From positions 1-64,000 of the forward strand of contig CAIPZV010000014.1 of the NCBI GenBank assembly GCA_903869595.1: a stretch of DNA of 64,000 nt. Direction: 5' to 3'. This document shows, one piece after another, positions 30,195 through 39,233 of the stretch. The translations under genes and the position numbers were made by a program. The notes below the pieces were generated by a model, which was not told the DNA's origin, made no database searches, and saw nothing but the letters and a program-made list of their open reading frames with translations. The stretch is from an uncultured beta proteobacterium (GTDB taxonomy: Bacteria; Pseudomonadota; Gammaproteobacteria; Burkholderiales; Burkholderiaceae_C). The stretch's first letter is position 1. Every line of letters starts with the position of its first letter.

Positions 30195-31133
30195 TCAGGC
30201 ATCCTCGCGGATCTGGCGTCCGGTGAGTTTGAGGAATAAATCTTCCAGGTTGGCTGGGCGGTGCAAGGTGCGCAATTGCGGATACGCCGCCAGGCCTTGC
30301 AATAGCGCGCCGGCTTGGTCGGTATAAAAAAACACCGTCTCGCCGCTCACCTCTACGCGCGCGGCCAGGGCACGAAGCGGGCTATCGCGCGCCTCTAGCG
30401 CGCCCACGCCAAACACTTCCACCACATCGGGCTCTAAATGCTGGGCGATCAAATCGCGCGGCTTGCCTTCGGCAATTTTTTTGCCATGGTCTAGTACCAA
30501 AAGGCGCGAACACAGGCGCTCGGCCTCATCCATAAAGTGGGTGGTTAGCAAAATCGATTTGCCTTGCTGCAAGAGCGCTTGTAGGCGCTCCCACATCAGA
30601 TGTCGCGCTTGCGGGTCCAGGCCGGTGGTGGGCTCGTCCAGTAACAACAGCTTGGGGTCGTTGACCGATGCACGCGCCAGACTGAGGCGCCGCTTCATGC
30701 CGCCCGACAACTCGCCCGGCTTGGCCTTAGCCTTGCTGGTGAGCGAAGCAAACTCTAAGAGCGCAGGAATGCGTTTTTGAATATCGCGATCCTTGAGCCC
30801 AAAATAGCGGCCATAAACCAACAGGTTTTCTTCGCAATTGAAGTCCGGGTCTAGCGTGTCGAGCTGCGTCACCACCCCAATCTGCGCCTTGATCGCCAGC
30901 GCATCGCGCGGCATCTGCAGCCCCAGCGCGCTGATGCTCCCGCCATCGGGCGCCGTCAGCCCCAAGCACATGCGCACGGTAGTCGTCTTGCCCGCGCCAT
31001 TCGGCCCGATCACGCCCAGGCATTCGCCCGGCGCAATGTCAAAAGACAGGTCATCGACGACGGTGTTAGCGCCAAAGCGCTTGGACAAATGCTGCGCGGA
31101 AAACAGCGGGGTACTGGGGGTGGGGTGGGGCAT
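30195..31133 (-). CDS. ABC transporter ATP-binding protein (NodI-like)
   Basis: GPNGAGKTTTVRMCLGL, LSGGMKRRLSLARASVNDPKLLLLDEPTTGLDPQARH. Confidence 0.92.
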   Translation of the reverse strand: MPHPTPSTPLFSAQHLSKRFGANTVVDDLSFDIAPGECLGVIGPNGAGKTTTVRMCLGLTAPDGGSISALGLQMPRDALAIKAQIGVVTQLDTLDPDFNCEENLLVYGRYFGLKDRDIQKRIPALLEFASLTSKAKAKPGELSGGMKRRLSLARASVNDPKLLLLDEPTTGLDPQARHLMWERLQALLQQGKSILLTTHFMDEAERLCSRLLVLDHGKKIAEGKPRDLIAQHLEPDVVEVFGVGALEARDSPLRALAARVEVSGETVFFYTDQAGALLQGLAAYPQLRTLHRPANLEDLFLKLTGRQIREDA

Positions 31134-31237
31134 GGGGAGGGATTGTCGTGGATTGGTGTTACGCCATCGCTGATCACCGGACTCCGGTACGTGCCGCTCG
31201 GCGCTGGACGTGACCAATTGAATAGACAAACAGAAAA

Positions 31238-31265
31238 TTGGTAGTTATCATCGGTAGTCACCAAT
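31238..31265. promoter_or_regulatory. Possible VapBC operator: attggt ... accaat inverted repeat containing two ggtagt direct repeats
   Basis: attggtagttatcatcggtagtcaccaat just upstream of vapB. Confidence 0.35.
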
Positions 31266-31278
31266 CAAGGAGCGCGCT

Positions 31279-31512
31279 ATGGATACCGCCCGTCTGTTTC
31301 AATCAGGCCGAAGCCAGGCCGTTCGGCTGCCTAAAGCCTATCGCTTCGCTGGTGCGCAAGTCGTGGTGAAGCACTTTGGCAACGGGGTGCTGCTGCTGCC
31401 GATGGATGACCCGTGGCACATGCTCGCTGCTGGCTTGGATGCATTTGAGCCAGGTTTTGAGCTAAGCCGTGAGCAGCCCGAGGAGCAGATTCGGGAAGAC
31501 ATTCAGCCATGA
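31279..31512 (+). CDS. vapB: VapB-type (AbrB-fold) antitoxin
   Basis: TARLFQSGRSQAVRLPKAYRFAGAQVVVKHFGNGVLLLP. Confidence 0.9.
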   Translation: MDTARLFQSGRSQAVRLPKAYRFAGAQVVVKHFGNGVLLLPMDDPWHMLAAGLDAFEPGFELSREQPEEQIREDIQP

Positions 31513-31910
31513 TCTTGCTCGACACGAATATTTGCATTTACATCATCAACGCCAAGCCGCCCAAGGTGCTGGAGCGTTTTCAGGCGCATCGGATGGGGGA
31601 CATCGGGCTTTGCAGTGTGGTGGCTGCCGAGTTGGCTTTTGGTGTCGCCAAAAGCCGCTCAGTGCGCAATCGGCAGGCGCTTGAGATGTTTCTTGCACCG
31701 CTCACGATATTGCCCTTCGATGAAGCCGCGATCTGGGTCTATGGCGATTTGCGCGCCGACTTGCAGCGGCGAGGCACGCCCATTGGTTCCCTGGACACCA
31801 TGATTGCGGCCCACGCCTTGAGCCAGAAAGCCCAACTGGTTACCAACAACCTACCTGAGTTTTCGAAGGTGCCTGGCCTCATGTTGGACAACTGGGTGGC
31901 GGTGACTTAA
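31509..31910 (+). CDS. vapC: VapC-type PIN-domain ribonuclease toxin
   Basis: MILLDTNICIYIINAKP, SVVAAELAFGVAKS, GSLDTMIAAHAL; ATGA overlap with vapB. Confidence 0.93.
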   Translation: MILLDTNICIYIINAKPPKVLERFQAHRMGDIGLCSVVAAELAFGVAKSRSVRNRQALEMFLAPLTILPFDEAAIWVYGDLRADLQRRGTPIGSLDTMIAAHALSQKAQLVTNNLPEFSKVPGLMLDNWVAVT

Positions 31911-31982
31911 ATGCAATGCGTAGTGCACTTTGGTTAGGAAATATTCCTCTCCCAAGGCCCCAAGGTTTGGGGCTGTAAAGCC

Positions 31983-33476
31983 TTACTGAAACGCCACCTC
32001 CGCAAAGCTGCGCAGCTTGCGGCTGTGCAGTTGGTCTAGCCCACGTTCACGCATGAGTTCGATGGCGCGCATGCCTATGCGCAGGTGCTGGTCCACGCGT
32101 TCGCGGTAGAAGTGGTTGGCCATGCCGGGGAGTTTGATTTCGCCGTGCAGCGGCTTGTCGCTCACGCATAGCAAAGTGCCGTAGGGCACTCTAAAGCGAA
32201 AGCCGTTGGCGGCGATGGTGGCGCTTTCCATGTCCAGGGCCACGGCGCGGCTTTGGCTAAAGCGGCGTTGTGGTTGGTTGTCCGGCAGCAGTTCCCAGTT
32301 GCGGTTATCGGTGCTGGCCACGGTGCCGGTGCGCAAAATACTTTTTAAGGCACTGCCTTGCAGGCCGGTCACATCCGCCACCGCCTGCTCCAGCGCCACC
32401 TGGATTTCGGCCAGCGCGGGGATGGGCACCCACAGCGGCAGTTCTTCGTCCAGCACATGGTCTTCGCGCACATAGCCGTGCGCCAGCACGTAGTCGCCCA
32501 GTTGCTGGGTGTTGCGCAGGCCGGCGCAGTGGCCCAGCATGATCCAGGCGTGGGGGCGCAGCACTGCAATATGGTCGGTGATGTTTTTAGCATTGGCCGG
32601 GCCCACGCCGATATTGACCATGCTGATGCCGCTGCCGTCTTCGCGTACCAGGTGGTAGCCCGGCATTTGCGGCAAGCGCGGCGGGCTGTGGCCTTCGGCC
32701 TGCGTTGCGGCCCCAACGCTGGCCACGCGGCGCGTCGTCAAGTTACCCGGTTCCACAAAGGCGCTGTAGGGGCTGTGCGGATCGGCCATGGCGGCGCGGC
32801 CCAGGGCGATAAATTCGTCGATATAAAACTGATAGTTGGTAAACAGCACAAAGTTCTGAAAATGCTCGGGCAGCGTGCCGGTGTAATGGCGCAGCCGGTG
32901 CAGCGAATAGTCCACGCGCGGCGCGGTAAATAGCGACAGCGGCTGCGGCTCGCCAGGGCCGGGCGCATAAGTGCCGTTGGCAATGCCGTCGTCCATGGCG
33001 GCCAGGTCCGGCAGGTCAAACACATCGCGCATACGGGCGCGGCGCTCGGCGCTCATCTCGCCTTCCAGATGGTCGTTGTCGGCAAAAGAAAAATGCACGG
33101 GAATAGGCTGCGTGCTGGTGCAAATTTCTAGCTCCACGGCGTGGTTGTTCAGCAGCAATTGAAACTGCCCCAGGTAGTAGCGCCCATACAAATCCGGCCG
33201 CGTCAGCGTGGTTTCAAAACGTCCCGGCCCAGCTACAAAGCCGTAACTCAGGCCCGCGCCCTCAGCCTTGCCGGTGCGCGACACGGTGTCGGTATGCAAA
33301 CGCACCAGCGGGTAGAAAGCACGCACATGGCCCAAGCTGTCATCCCCCGCCACAAAGGCCTGCATGCAAGCGCGTAAGTGCGCGATGCTTTGGGCGTAAA
33401 TGCTTTGCACTTGCGCCAGCGCTTGGGCGGCGGAGGTGAATTTTTGGGGGGCGATAAAGGGGGGGTGGTTGTTCAT
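31983..33476 (-). CDS. amn: AMP nucleosidase
   Basis: RFETTLTRPDLYGRYYLGQFQLLL, HAWIMLGHCAGLRNTQQLGDYVLAHGYVREDHVLDEELP. Confidence 0.95.
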   Translation of the reverse strand: MNNHPPFIAPQKFTSAAQALAQVQSIYAQSIAHLRACMQAFVAGDDSLGHVRAFYPLVRLHTDTVSRTGKAEGAGLSYGFVAGPGRFETTLTRPDLYGRYYLGQFQLLLNNHAVELEICTSTQPIPVHFSFADNDHLEGEMSAERRARMRDVFDLPDLAAMDDGIANGTYAPGPGEPQPLSLFTAPRVDYSLHRLRHYTGTLPEHFQNFVLFTNYQFYIDEFIALGRAAMADPHSPYSAFVEPGNLTTRRVASVGAATQAEGHSPPRLPQMPGYHLVREDGSGISMVNIGVGPANAKNITDHIAVLRPHAWIMLGHCAGLRNTQQLGDYVLAHGYVREDHVLDEELPLWVPIPALAEIQVALEQAVADVTGLQGSALKSILRTGTVASTDNRNWELLPDNQPQRRFSQSRAVALDMESATIAANGFRFRVPYGTLLCVSDKPLHGEIKLPGMANHFYRERVDQHLRIGMRAIELMRERGLDQLHSRKLRSFAEVAFQ

Positions 33477-33526
33477 TTGGCGATTGTGCCTCGGGTAGCT
33501 TGCCATCGCCTAGGTATTCGGTTTGC

Positions 33527-33955
33527 TTACAAAGTGACCAAATGCGCAGGACTCGCTCCGTGCACAGCGCTCAAGGGAATACGTGCATCGAAGGTCACGA
33601 ATCGACCAGCGTTCTTCACTGCCAGCCCAAGTAGATACAAATCGGTCAATTGTCGTGGCCCATGGATGTGTGGGTGGTGAAAGCGCCCAGCATCCAAAAC
33701 ACTAATGTCATCGGCCCACAGCTGATGAAAAGTTGTGGCGGTGGAACCTTGCAGCATGACTACCAGCGCAGACAATGGCTGGGGCTTGCTGTAACCGGGC
33801 TGGCTCATGATGCGCAAGCAGCCATTTTGGGTCAGTGGGCAGCTGGCCCAGCCGTGTGCAATGTGCGCATCTAGCCACAGCGCAGCGCGTTCGTGGTGGA
33901 TGTGATCGCGGTCGTGCAGGGCAATGAGGACGTTGATGTCTAGCAGTGCGCGCAT
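33527..33955 (-). CDS. VapC-type PIN-domain toxin (second TA module)
   Basis: MRALLDINVLIALHDRDHIHHERAALWL; PIN-like acidic residues. Confidence 0.88.
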   Translation of the reverse strand: MRALLDINVLIALHDRDHIHHERAALWLDAHIAHGWASCPLTQNGCLRIMSQPGYSKPQPLSALVVMLQGSTATTFHQLWADDISVLDAGRFHHPHIHGPRQLTDLYLLGLAVKNAGRFVTFDARIPLSAVHGASPAHLVTL

Positions 33956-34233
33956 CAAATGCCCTCGGCATCGCGCAAGCGCTCAATCAGCTCGTTGCTG
34001 ACAATGCCGCCCCTAGCGGGCAGAGGGCTAATGCCGTAGCTCGCCAAGCGTTCAGACGCAAGCAAGGCGCTGCTGGGACCATGGGCCGAATGCAAGCCAT
34101 TGGCATCAGCGGGCTGCGTGAAAGCGCGGCGTGCGAGTTCGCTAATCGTTTGTCCCAGTGACTTTTTCTCGCGATGCGCAATTTCCTTGGCGGCAAAAAG
34201 CACATCGTCGGCAATATCTAGGGTCGTTCGCAT
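33955..34233 (-). CDS. VapB-type antitoxin (second TA module)
   Basis: MRTTLDIADDVLFAAKEIAHREKKSLGQTISELARRAF; abuts the PIN gene. Confidence 0.85.
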   Translation of the reverse strand: MRTTLDIADDVLFAAKEIAHREKKSLGQTISELARRAFTQPADANGLHSAHGPSSALLASERLASYGISPLPARGGIVSNELIERLRDAEGI

Positions 34234-34316
34234 GATGCACCTCGTGGTTTGGTTTTTGATGCTAACACATCACGCACCAAACATCACGAATAGGTGCTTG
34301 TGGGCAATGCAGGCTT

Positions 34317-35519
34317 CTACACCCGCTCAATCACCAAGGCAATCCCCTGACCCACGCCGATGCACATGGTGCACAGCCCATAGCGCCCGCCGCTGCGCTC
34401 CAACTGGTTCAGCGCGGTTGTGACCAGCCGCGCACCACTGGCACCCAAAGGGTGCCCGAGCGCGATGGCGCCGCCGTTGGGGTTGACGCGGGCGTCGTCG
34501 TCCGCCAGACCCAGGTCGCGCAACACGGCCAGGCCCTGGGCGGCGAAGGCCTCATTGAGTTCGATCACGTCCATTTGCGCCAGCGTCAGTCCGGTCTGGG
34601 CCAGTACTTTGCGCACCGCAGGCGCCGGGCCAAAGCCCATGATGCGCGGCGCCAGGCCTACCGTCGCCATGCCCAGCACGCGGGCGCGCGGCGTCAGGCC
34701 GTGTTGCTGCGCGGCGCAGGCGCTGGCCAGCAGAAGCGCGCATGCGCCATCGTTCACGCCCGATGCATTGCCCGCCGTGACCGAGCCTTGCGCGTGCACG
34801 ATGGGTTTGAGTTTGGCCAGCGCTTCTAAAGACGTGCTGCGCGGATGTTCGTCCCGCGCCACCAGCAAGGCTTCGCCTTTTTTCTGGGGGATGCTGACGG
34901 GCGTTATTTCAGTATCAAAGTACCCTAAGCCTTGGGCGCGTACGGCGTTTTCTTGCGAGCGTAAGGCCATGCGGTCTTGGGCTTCGCGCTTGATGCCAAA
35001 TTGCTGCGCCACGTTTTCCGCCGTCTCAGGCATGGAGTCCACGCCATAGAGCTGCTTCATCAGCGGGTTGATAAATCGCCAGCCGATGGTGGTGTCATAG
35101 ACCGCGTTGTTGCGGCCAAAGGCGCTGTCCATTTTGGGCATGACAAAGGGCGCGCGGCTCATGCTTTCCACGCCGCCAGCAATCATCAACTGCGCTTCGC
35201 CGCTTTTGATAGCGCGCGCCGCGCTGCCCACTGCGTCCAGGCTGGAGCCGCATAAGCGGTTGATGGTGGCGCCGGGCACGTCCACCGGCAAGCCGGCCAG
35301 CAGTGCGCCCATGCGCGCTACGTTGCGGTTGTCTTCGCCGGCCTGGTTGGCGCAGCCGTAAAACACATCGTCCAGCGCCGCCCAATTCACACCCGCGTTG
35401 CGCTCCAGCAGCGCGCGGATGGGGATGGCCGCCAGGTCGTCGGTGCGCACCGAGGACAGCGCGCCGCCGTAGCGGCCAAAAGGGGTGCGTATGGCGTCGC
35501 AAATAAAGGCGTCTTGCAT
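34317..35519 (-). CDS. pcaF: Acetyl-CoA acyltransferase / 3-oxoadipyl-CoA thiolase
   Basis: MQDAFICDAIRTPFGRYGGALSSVRTDDLAAIPIRALLERN; INRLCGSSLDAVGSAARAIKSGE; NPNGGAIALGHPLGASGARL. Confidence 0.93.
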   Translation of the reverse strand: MQDAFICDAIRTPFGRYGGALSSVRTDDLAAIPIRALLERNAGVNWAALDDVFYGCANQAGEDNRNVARMGALLAGLPVDVPGATINRLCGSSLDAVGSAARAIKSGEAQLMIAGGVESMSRAPFVMPKMDSAFGRNNAVYDTTIGWRFINPLMKQLYGVDSMPETAENVAQQFGIKREAQDRMALRSQENAVRAQGLGYFDTEITPVSIPQKKGEALLVARDEHPRSTSLEALAKLKPIVHAQGSVTAGNASGVNDGACALLLASACAAQQHGLTPRARVLGMATVGLAPRIMGFGPAPAVRKVLAQTGLTLAQMDVIELNEAFAAQGLAVLRDLGLADDDARVNPNGGAIALGHPLGASGARLVTTALNQLERSGGRYGLCTMCIGVGQGIALVIERV

Positions 35520-35565
35520 GGTGTGTCTCGCATTGGAAAAATGAAAATTCGTTATCGCTGAACTA

Positions 35566-35650
35566 TGTCATCGCGAGGAGCGCAGCGACGCGGCGATCCA
35601 TGCAGGCACGCCGCCATGGATTGCCACGGCCTGCGGCCTCGCAAGGACGG
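35566..35650. repeat. Dispersed palindromic repeat, copy 3 (arm A ... arm B')
   Basis: gtcatcgcgaggagcgcagcgacgcggcgatccatg ... catggattgccacggcctgcggcctcgcaaggacgg. Confidence 0.85.
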
Positions 35651-35687
35651 CCCCATGCTCTTTGGCCTCGCAACAAGGGATTGGGTT

Positions 35688-37217
35688 TCATGCAGACATT
35701 CCTTGAGCGGTATGGTGTGTCTGCCACACCGCGTGGCGCAGCCAGGGGCTGACGCGGTAGCGCTCACCACGGTAATGCGCACCGAGCGCCTCCAGCACTT
35801 GCACCACCGCCGGTGCGCCCCAGCGTGCCAGCCATTCAAACGGGCCTGCGGGGTAGTTCACGCCCAGCTTCATGGCCGCATCAGCGCCTGCCGCGTCGCA
35901 TACGGCTTGTTGCACCGCGTCGGCTGCCTCGTTGATGAGCATGGCCAGTGTGCGCGCCGTCACCAGGCCAGGCTGGTCCGCCACACGCTGCGGCGCAAAA
36001 CCCAACGCGCCCAGCAGCGCTTGCGCCAGGGCGATGTTGTCTTCAGTAGCTCCGCTGGACGCCGCAAAAGCCAGCACCGGCGCGCCGCCTTGCGGCACAT
36101 GCCAGTCGTACACCACCACTTGCGCACCCAGCGCGGATGCGGGTCGGCCATCGGTCTGGCGGATCTGCAAGTCGCCCACTTGCATGCCGGTCCATTCGCT
36201 ATCGGGCACCAGTTCCACCGTAATGCCAGCGGCTTCCAATCGCGCTTGCCAGTCAGTCATAGCTTGTGTATCGTGCGTGCGGCTGTGCAATTGCAGGTGG
36301 CTGATAGCAGGCAAGGGCAAGCTTGGTGTGTCCACCGATGGCGGTTTGCTGCCAGCGGCGTAGTCGTATATACCGCGCCCGCTTTTGCGACCCAGCATGC
36401 CGCCATCGACCAGCGCGCTTTGCACCAGCGACGGCGTGTAGCGCTTGTCAAAAAAGTTGGCTGCATAGACCGCTTGCGTCACCGCGAAATTAGTATCGTG
36501 GCCTATTAAGTCCATCAGCTCACACGGCCCCATGCGAAAGCCGATAGCGCGCATGCAGGCGTCGATGACCTCTGGGCGCGCGGCCTGTTCATGCATCAGC
36601 GCCAACGCCTCGGCATAAAAAGGACGGGCTATGCGGTTGACGATAAAACCCGGCGTAGAGCGCGCATGCACCGGCACTTTGCCCCAGGCTTTGGATAAAT
36701 CAAAAATAGCTTGCGCCACGCCCGGCGCGGTTTGCAAGCCCGACACCACTTCCACCAATTTCATTAAAGGCACGGGGTTGAAAAAATGCATGCCCACCAC
36801 GCGGCTAGGATCGCGCAGGCCTTTCGCAATCGCCGTAATCGATAAAGACGAAGTATTGCTGGCCAGCACGCAGTCGGCGCTGAGCAAAGCTTCCAAATCG
36901 GCAAAAAGCGCGCGCTTGGCGTCCAGGTTTTCGACAATGGCTTCGACGACCAAACCTGCATCCAAGGCTTGGGCAAAGCTATCCACTGGCTGGATGCGCG
37001 CCAGGATGCCGTCCACCTGCGCCTGGGTAAATTTGCCTTTGGCCAGCAGCGAGTCCAAGCTCTCGCGCAACTTGGCACAGGCCTGCTGCGCCGCGCCTTC
37101 TCGCGCGTCCATCAGATACACGCCATGCCCCGCCTGCGCCGCCACTTGGGCAATACCCGCGCCCATGATGCCAGCGCCTACGACCAGGACTTTTGCGGAA
37201 GAGAGATTCGGGTTCAT
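35688..37217 (-). CDS. paaH: 3-hydroxyacyl-CoA dehydrogenase (PaaH/PaaC-like)
   Basis: VLVVGAGIMGAGIAQVAAQAGHGVYLMD; VGMHFFNPVPLMKLVEVVSGLQT. Confidence 0.93.
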   Translation of the reverse strand: MNPNLSSAKVLVVGAGIMGAGIAQVAAQAGHGVYLMDAREGAAQQACAKLRESLDSLLAKGKFTQAQVDGILARIQPVDSFAQALDAGLVVEAIVENLDAKRALFADLEALLSADCVLASNTSSLSITAIAKGLRDPSRVVGMHFFNPVPLMKLVEVVSGLQTAPGVAQAIFDLSKAWGKVPVHARSTPGFIVNRIARPFYAEALALMHEQAARPEVIDACMRAIGFRMGPCELMDLIGHDTNFAVTQAVYAANFFDKRYTPSLVQSALVDGGMLGRKSGRGIYDYAAGSKPPSVDTPSLPLPAISHLQLHSRTHDTQAMTDWQARLEAAGITVELVPDSEWTGMQVGDLQIRQTDGRPASALGAQVVVYDWHVPQGGAPVLAFAASSGATEDNIALAQALLGALGFAPQRVADQPGLVTARTLAMLINEAADAVQQAVCDAAGADAAMKLGVNYPAGPFEWLARWGAPAVVQVLEALGAHYRGERYRVSPWLRHAVWQTHHTAQGMSA

Positions 37218-37273
37218 AGGGCTAGCGCTTAGGTTTGCTCATTAAAAATAATGCTGCATCCGTCAAGGATGGC

Positions 37274-38563
37274 TCAATACGTCTCCAACTGCAAGCGGCC
37301 TTGCTGCTTCAAGTCTTTGGCAATAGCCGCCCAGTCCAGACCCGCGCCCAGCGCAATGTCGCGCATGGCTTGCAGCACGCCTTCTTCCATGCTCTTCAAA
37401 CCGCAGACATAAAAATGGCTTTGCCCGTCTTGCAAAAGGGATGCCACTTGCGTAGCAGCTTCGCGCATCGCGTCTTGCACATAGCGCTTGGGCTGACCGG
37501 GCGTGCGCGAAAACGCAAAGTGGATGTCAATGAAATCCTGGGGCAGTTTTTGCAGCGGCCCGAAGTAAGGTAATTCCTGCTGCGTGCGCGCGCCAAAAAA
37601 CAGCAGGAGCTGGCCGCCTGCAAACTTGCCACTGGCCCGCAAGCGGCGGCGCCATTCGGTCATAGCGCGCATCGGCGCGCTGCCGGTGCCGGTGCAAATC
37701 ATCACGATATGGCTACCGGGGTGATTGGGCATCAAAAAACTGCTGCCAAACGGGCCGATGACTTGCACGCCATCGCCCGTTTTAAGGTCGCACAAATAAT
37801 TAGACGCCACGCCTTGCACCGCGTGACCCTGGTGGTCCTGCACCACGCGCTTGACGGTGATGGACACATTGTTATAGCCAGGCCGCTCGCCGTTGCGCGG
37901 GCTGGCAATCGAATACTGACGTGCATGGTGCGGCCTGCCTTGAGCGTCCACACCGGGCGGCACAATGCCAATCGATTGCCCCTCGAGCACCGGAAACGGC
38001 ATGCTGCCAAAGTCCAGCACGATGTGGTGCGTTTCGTTATCGGTGCCCGCTTCATTGACCTGCATATTGCCGACCACGGTTGCGGTGGTGGGCGACTTGG
38101 GCCCATGCAAATTGGTGTACGGATGCGCTGCGGACCAAGGCGGTACGGTGGCACCCAATCCACTGAAGTTATCGGTATCCGGCGCTGTGGCCTGGGTACT
38201 GGAAGTGGCTTGCACCGAGCTGCTGGCCGTCTCAAAAGCGGTACTGCCGGACACCTGCGTAATGGTGGAAGCGTCTTGCGCCGCATCTATCGCTAGCGGC
38301 GCTGGCAATTCGTCCCAGGACAACTGCTCTTGCAGGGTGTAAGCCTTGCTGCGCAACACCGGCAGCCAGTGGTCTATCGAGCCGGTAGGGCAGGGCGGCA
38401 CGCAGGCCATGCAATGGTTGCATTTATCCGCATCCACCACGTAGTTGCGACTGTCATGCGTTACCGCACCCACCGGGCAGGTAGCTTCGCAGGTATTGCA
38501 ACGAATGCAGACCTCGGGGTCGATCACATGTTGCTGTAGCAGTTCGGCGGTGTCTGTGCTCAT
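37274..38563 (-). CDS. boxA: Benzoyl-CoA 2,3-epoxidase subunit A
   Basis: N-terminal two 4Fe-4S motifs ([29 protein letters not shown]) plus FNR-type reductase domain; adjacent to boxB. Confidence 0.92.
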   Translation of the reverse strand: MSTDTAELLQQHVIDPEVCIRCNTCEATCPVGAVTHDSRNYVVDADKCNHCMACVPPCPTGSIDHWLPVLRSKAYTLQEQLSWDELPAPLAIDAAQDASTITQVSGSTAFETASSSVQATSSTQATAPDTDNFSGLGATVPPWSAAHPYTNLHGPKSPTTATVVGNMQVNEAGTDNETHHIVLDFGSMPFPVLEGQSIGIVPPGVDAQGRPHHARQYSIASPRNGERPGYNNVSITVKRVVQDHQGHAVQGVASNYLCDLKTGDGVQVIGPFGSSFLMPNHPGSHIVMICTGTGSAPMRAMTEWRRRLRASGKFAGGQLLLFFGARTQQELPYFGPLQKLPQDFIDIHFAFSRTPGQPKRYVQDAMREAATQVASLLQDGQSHFYVCGLKSMEEGVLQAMRDIALGAGLDWAAIAKDLKQQGRLQLETY

Positions 38564-38676
38564 GGCTTGGATTCGTGGTGACGTTATGGCGATTGTGTCT
38601 TTAATTGATCTCTGGCTTTAGTCACTTGTTTTTGCTTGACCATTCGCCCCAGCTTATTGTGCTGAGCCCGAGTCCA

Positions 38677-38739
38677 CGCAGGCCGAGGCCGGGCTCCTCA
38701 TGACGCAAGCGAAAAATCGTCGCCCGGCCCCGGCCTGCG
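38677..38739 (+). repeat. Conserved-loop hairpin, copy 1 (18-bp stem, 17/18 paired, 27-nt loop)
   Basis: cgcaggccgaggccgggc [tcctcatgacgcaagcgaaaaatcgtc] gcccggccccggcctgcg. Confidence 0.85.
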
Positions 38740-38847
38740 CGGCCTCTGCGAAGTAGCGGGTTTGGAAGCGCAAGGTAAAGAGCATTTTTTTCGCGACTTT
38801 TAACGCAACAAATTCAATCTATAGGGAAACTCGGCATAAGCCCAAAC

Positions 38848-38933
38848 CCGTCATTGCGAGGCCGCAGGCCGCGGCAATCCATGGTTTCAAGCCTACATGG
38901 ATCGCCACGTCGCTGCGCTCCTCGCGATGACGG
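38848..38933. repeat. Dispersed palindromic repeat, copy 4 (arm B ... arm A', reversed orientation)
   Basis: ccgtcattgcgaggccgcaggccgcggcaatccatgg ... catggatcgccacgtcgctgcgctcctcgcgatgacgg. Confidence 0.88.
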
Positions 38934-39016
38934 ACTTGTGCAGCGACTGGCTTAGCCGTCGCTTCGACGAAAACTGCAATTCGAATCATTCTGCGCACCA
39001 ACAACGTCGTTCGCAG

Positions 39017-39090
39017 CGTGGTGGCAGCGGCAGGCGGGGTGACGATTTTTCGCTCGCGTATGAGGAACCCCGCCTGCCGCTGCCACCACG
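39017..39090 (-). repeat. Conserved-loop hairpin, copy 2 (perfect 24-bp stem, 26-nt loop), inverted relative to copy 1
   Basis: cgtggtggcagcggcaggcggggt ... accccgcctgccgctgccaccacg; loop reverse complement tcctcatacgcgagcgaaaaatcgtc. Confidence 0.9.
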
Positions 39091-39233
39091 CGGGTCCAGC
39101 AAAAAAGCAAACGTTTACACACTAGGCATCTGCAATTCAAAGCCACCGCGCGGGTTCAGCAAAAAAGCAAACGCTTGTACACCAACCATCTGTAATTCGT
39201 TGCCGCCACGCGGATTCAGCGCAAAAGCGGCAA
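39081..39233. repeat. About 2.5 copies of a 60-bp tandem repeat
   Basis: tgccaccacgcgggtccagcaaaaaagcaaacg... / agccaccgcgcgggttcagcaaaaaagcaaacg... / tgccgccacgcggattcagcgcaaaagcgg...; exact 60-nt spacing. Confidence 0.9.

Noticed and set aside
35552-35839. Minus-strand 95-aa ORF between thiolase and 3-hydroxyacyl-CoA dehydrogenase
   Set aside because: Largely the translation of palindromic repeat copy 3 plus antisense/out-of-frame sequence.
39081-39233. Possible CRISPR array
   Set aside because: The whole 60-bp unit is repeated with no unique spacers between short repeats; no cas genes seen.
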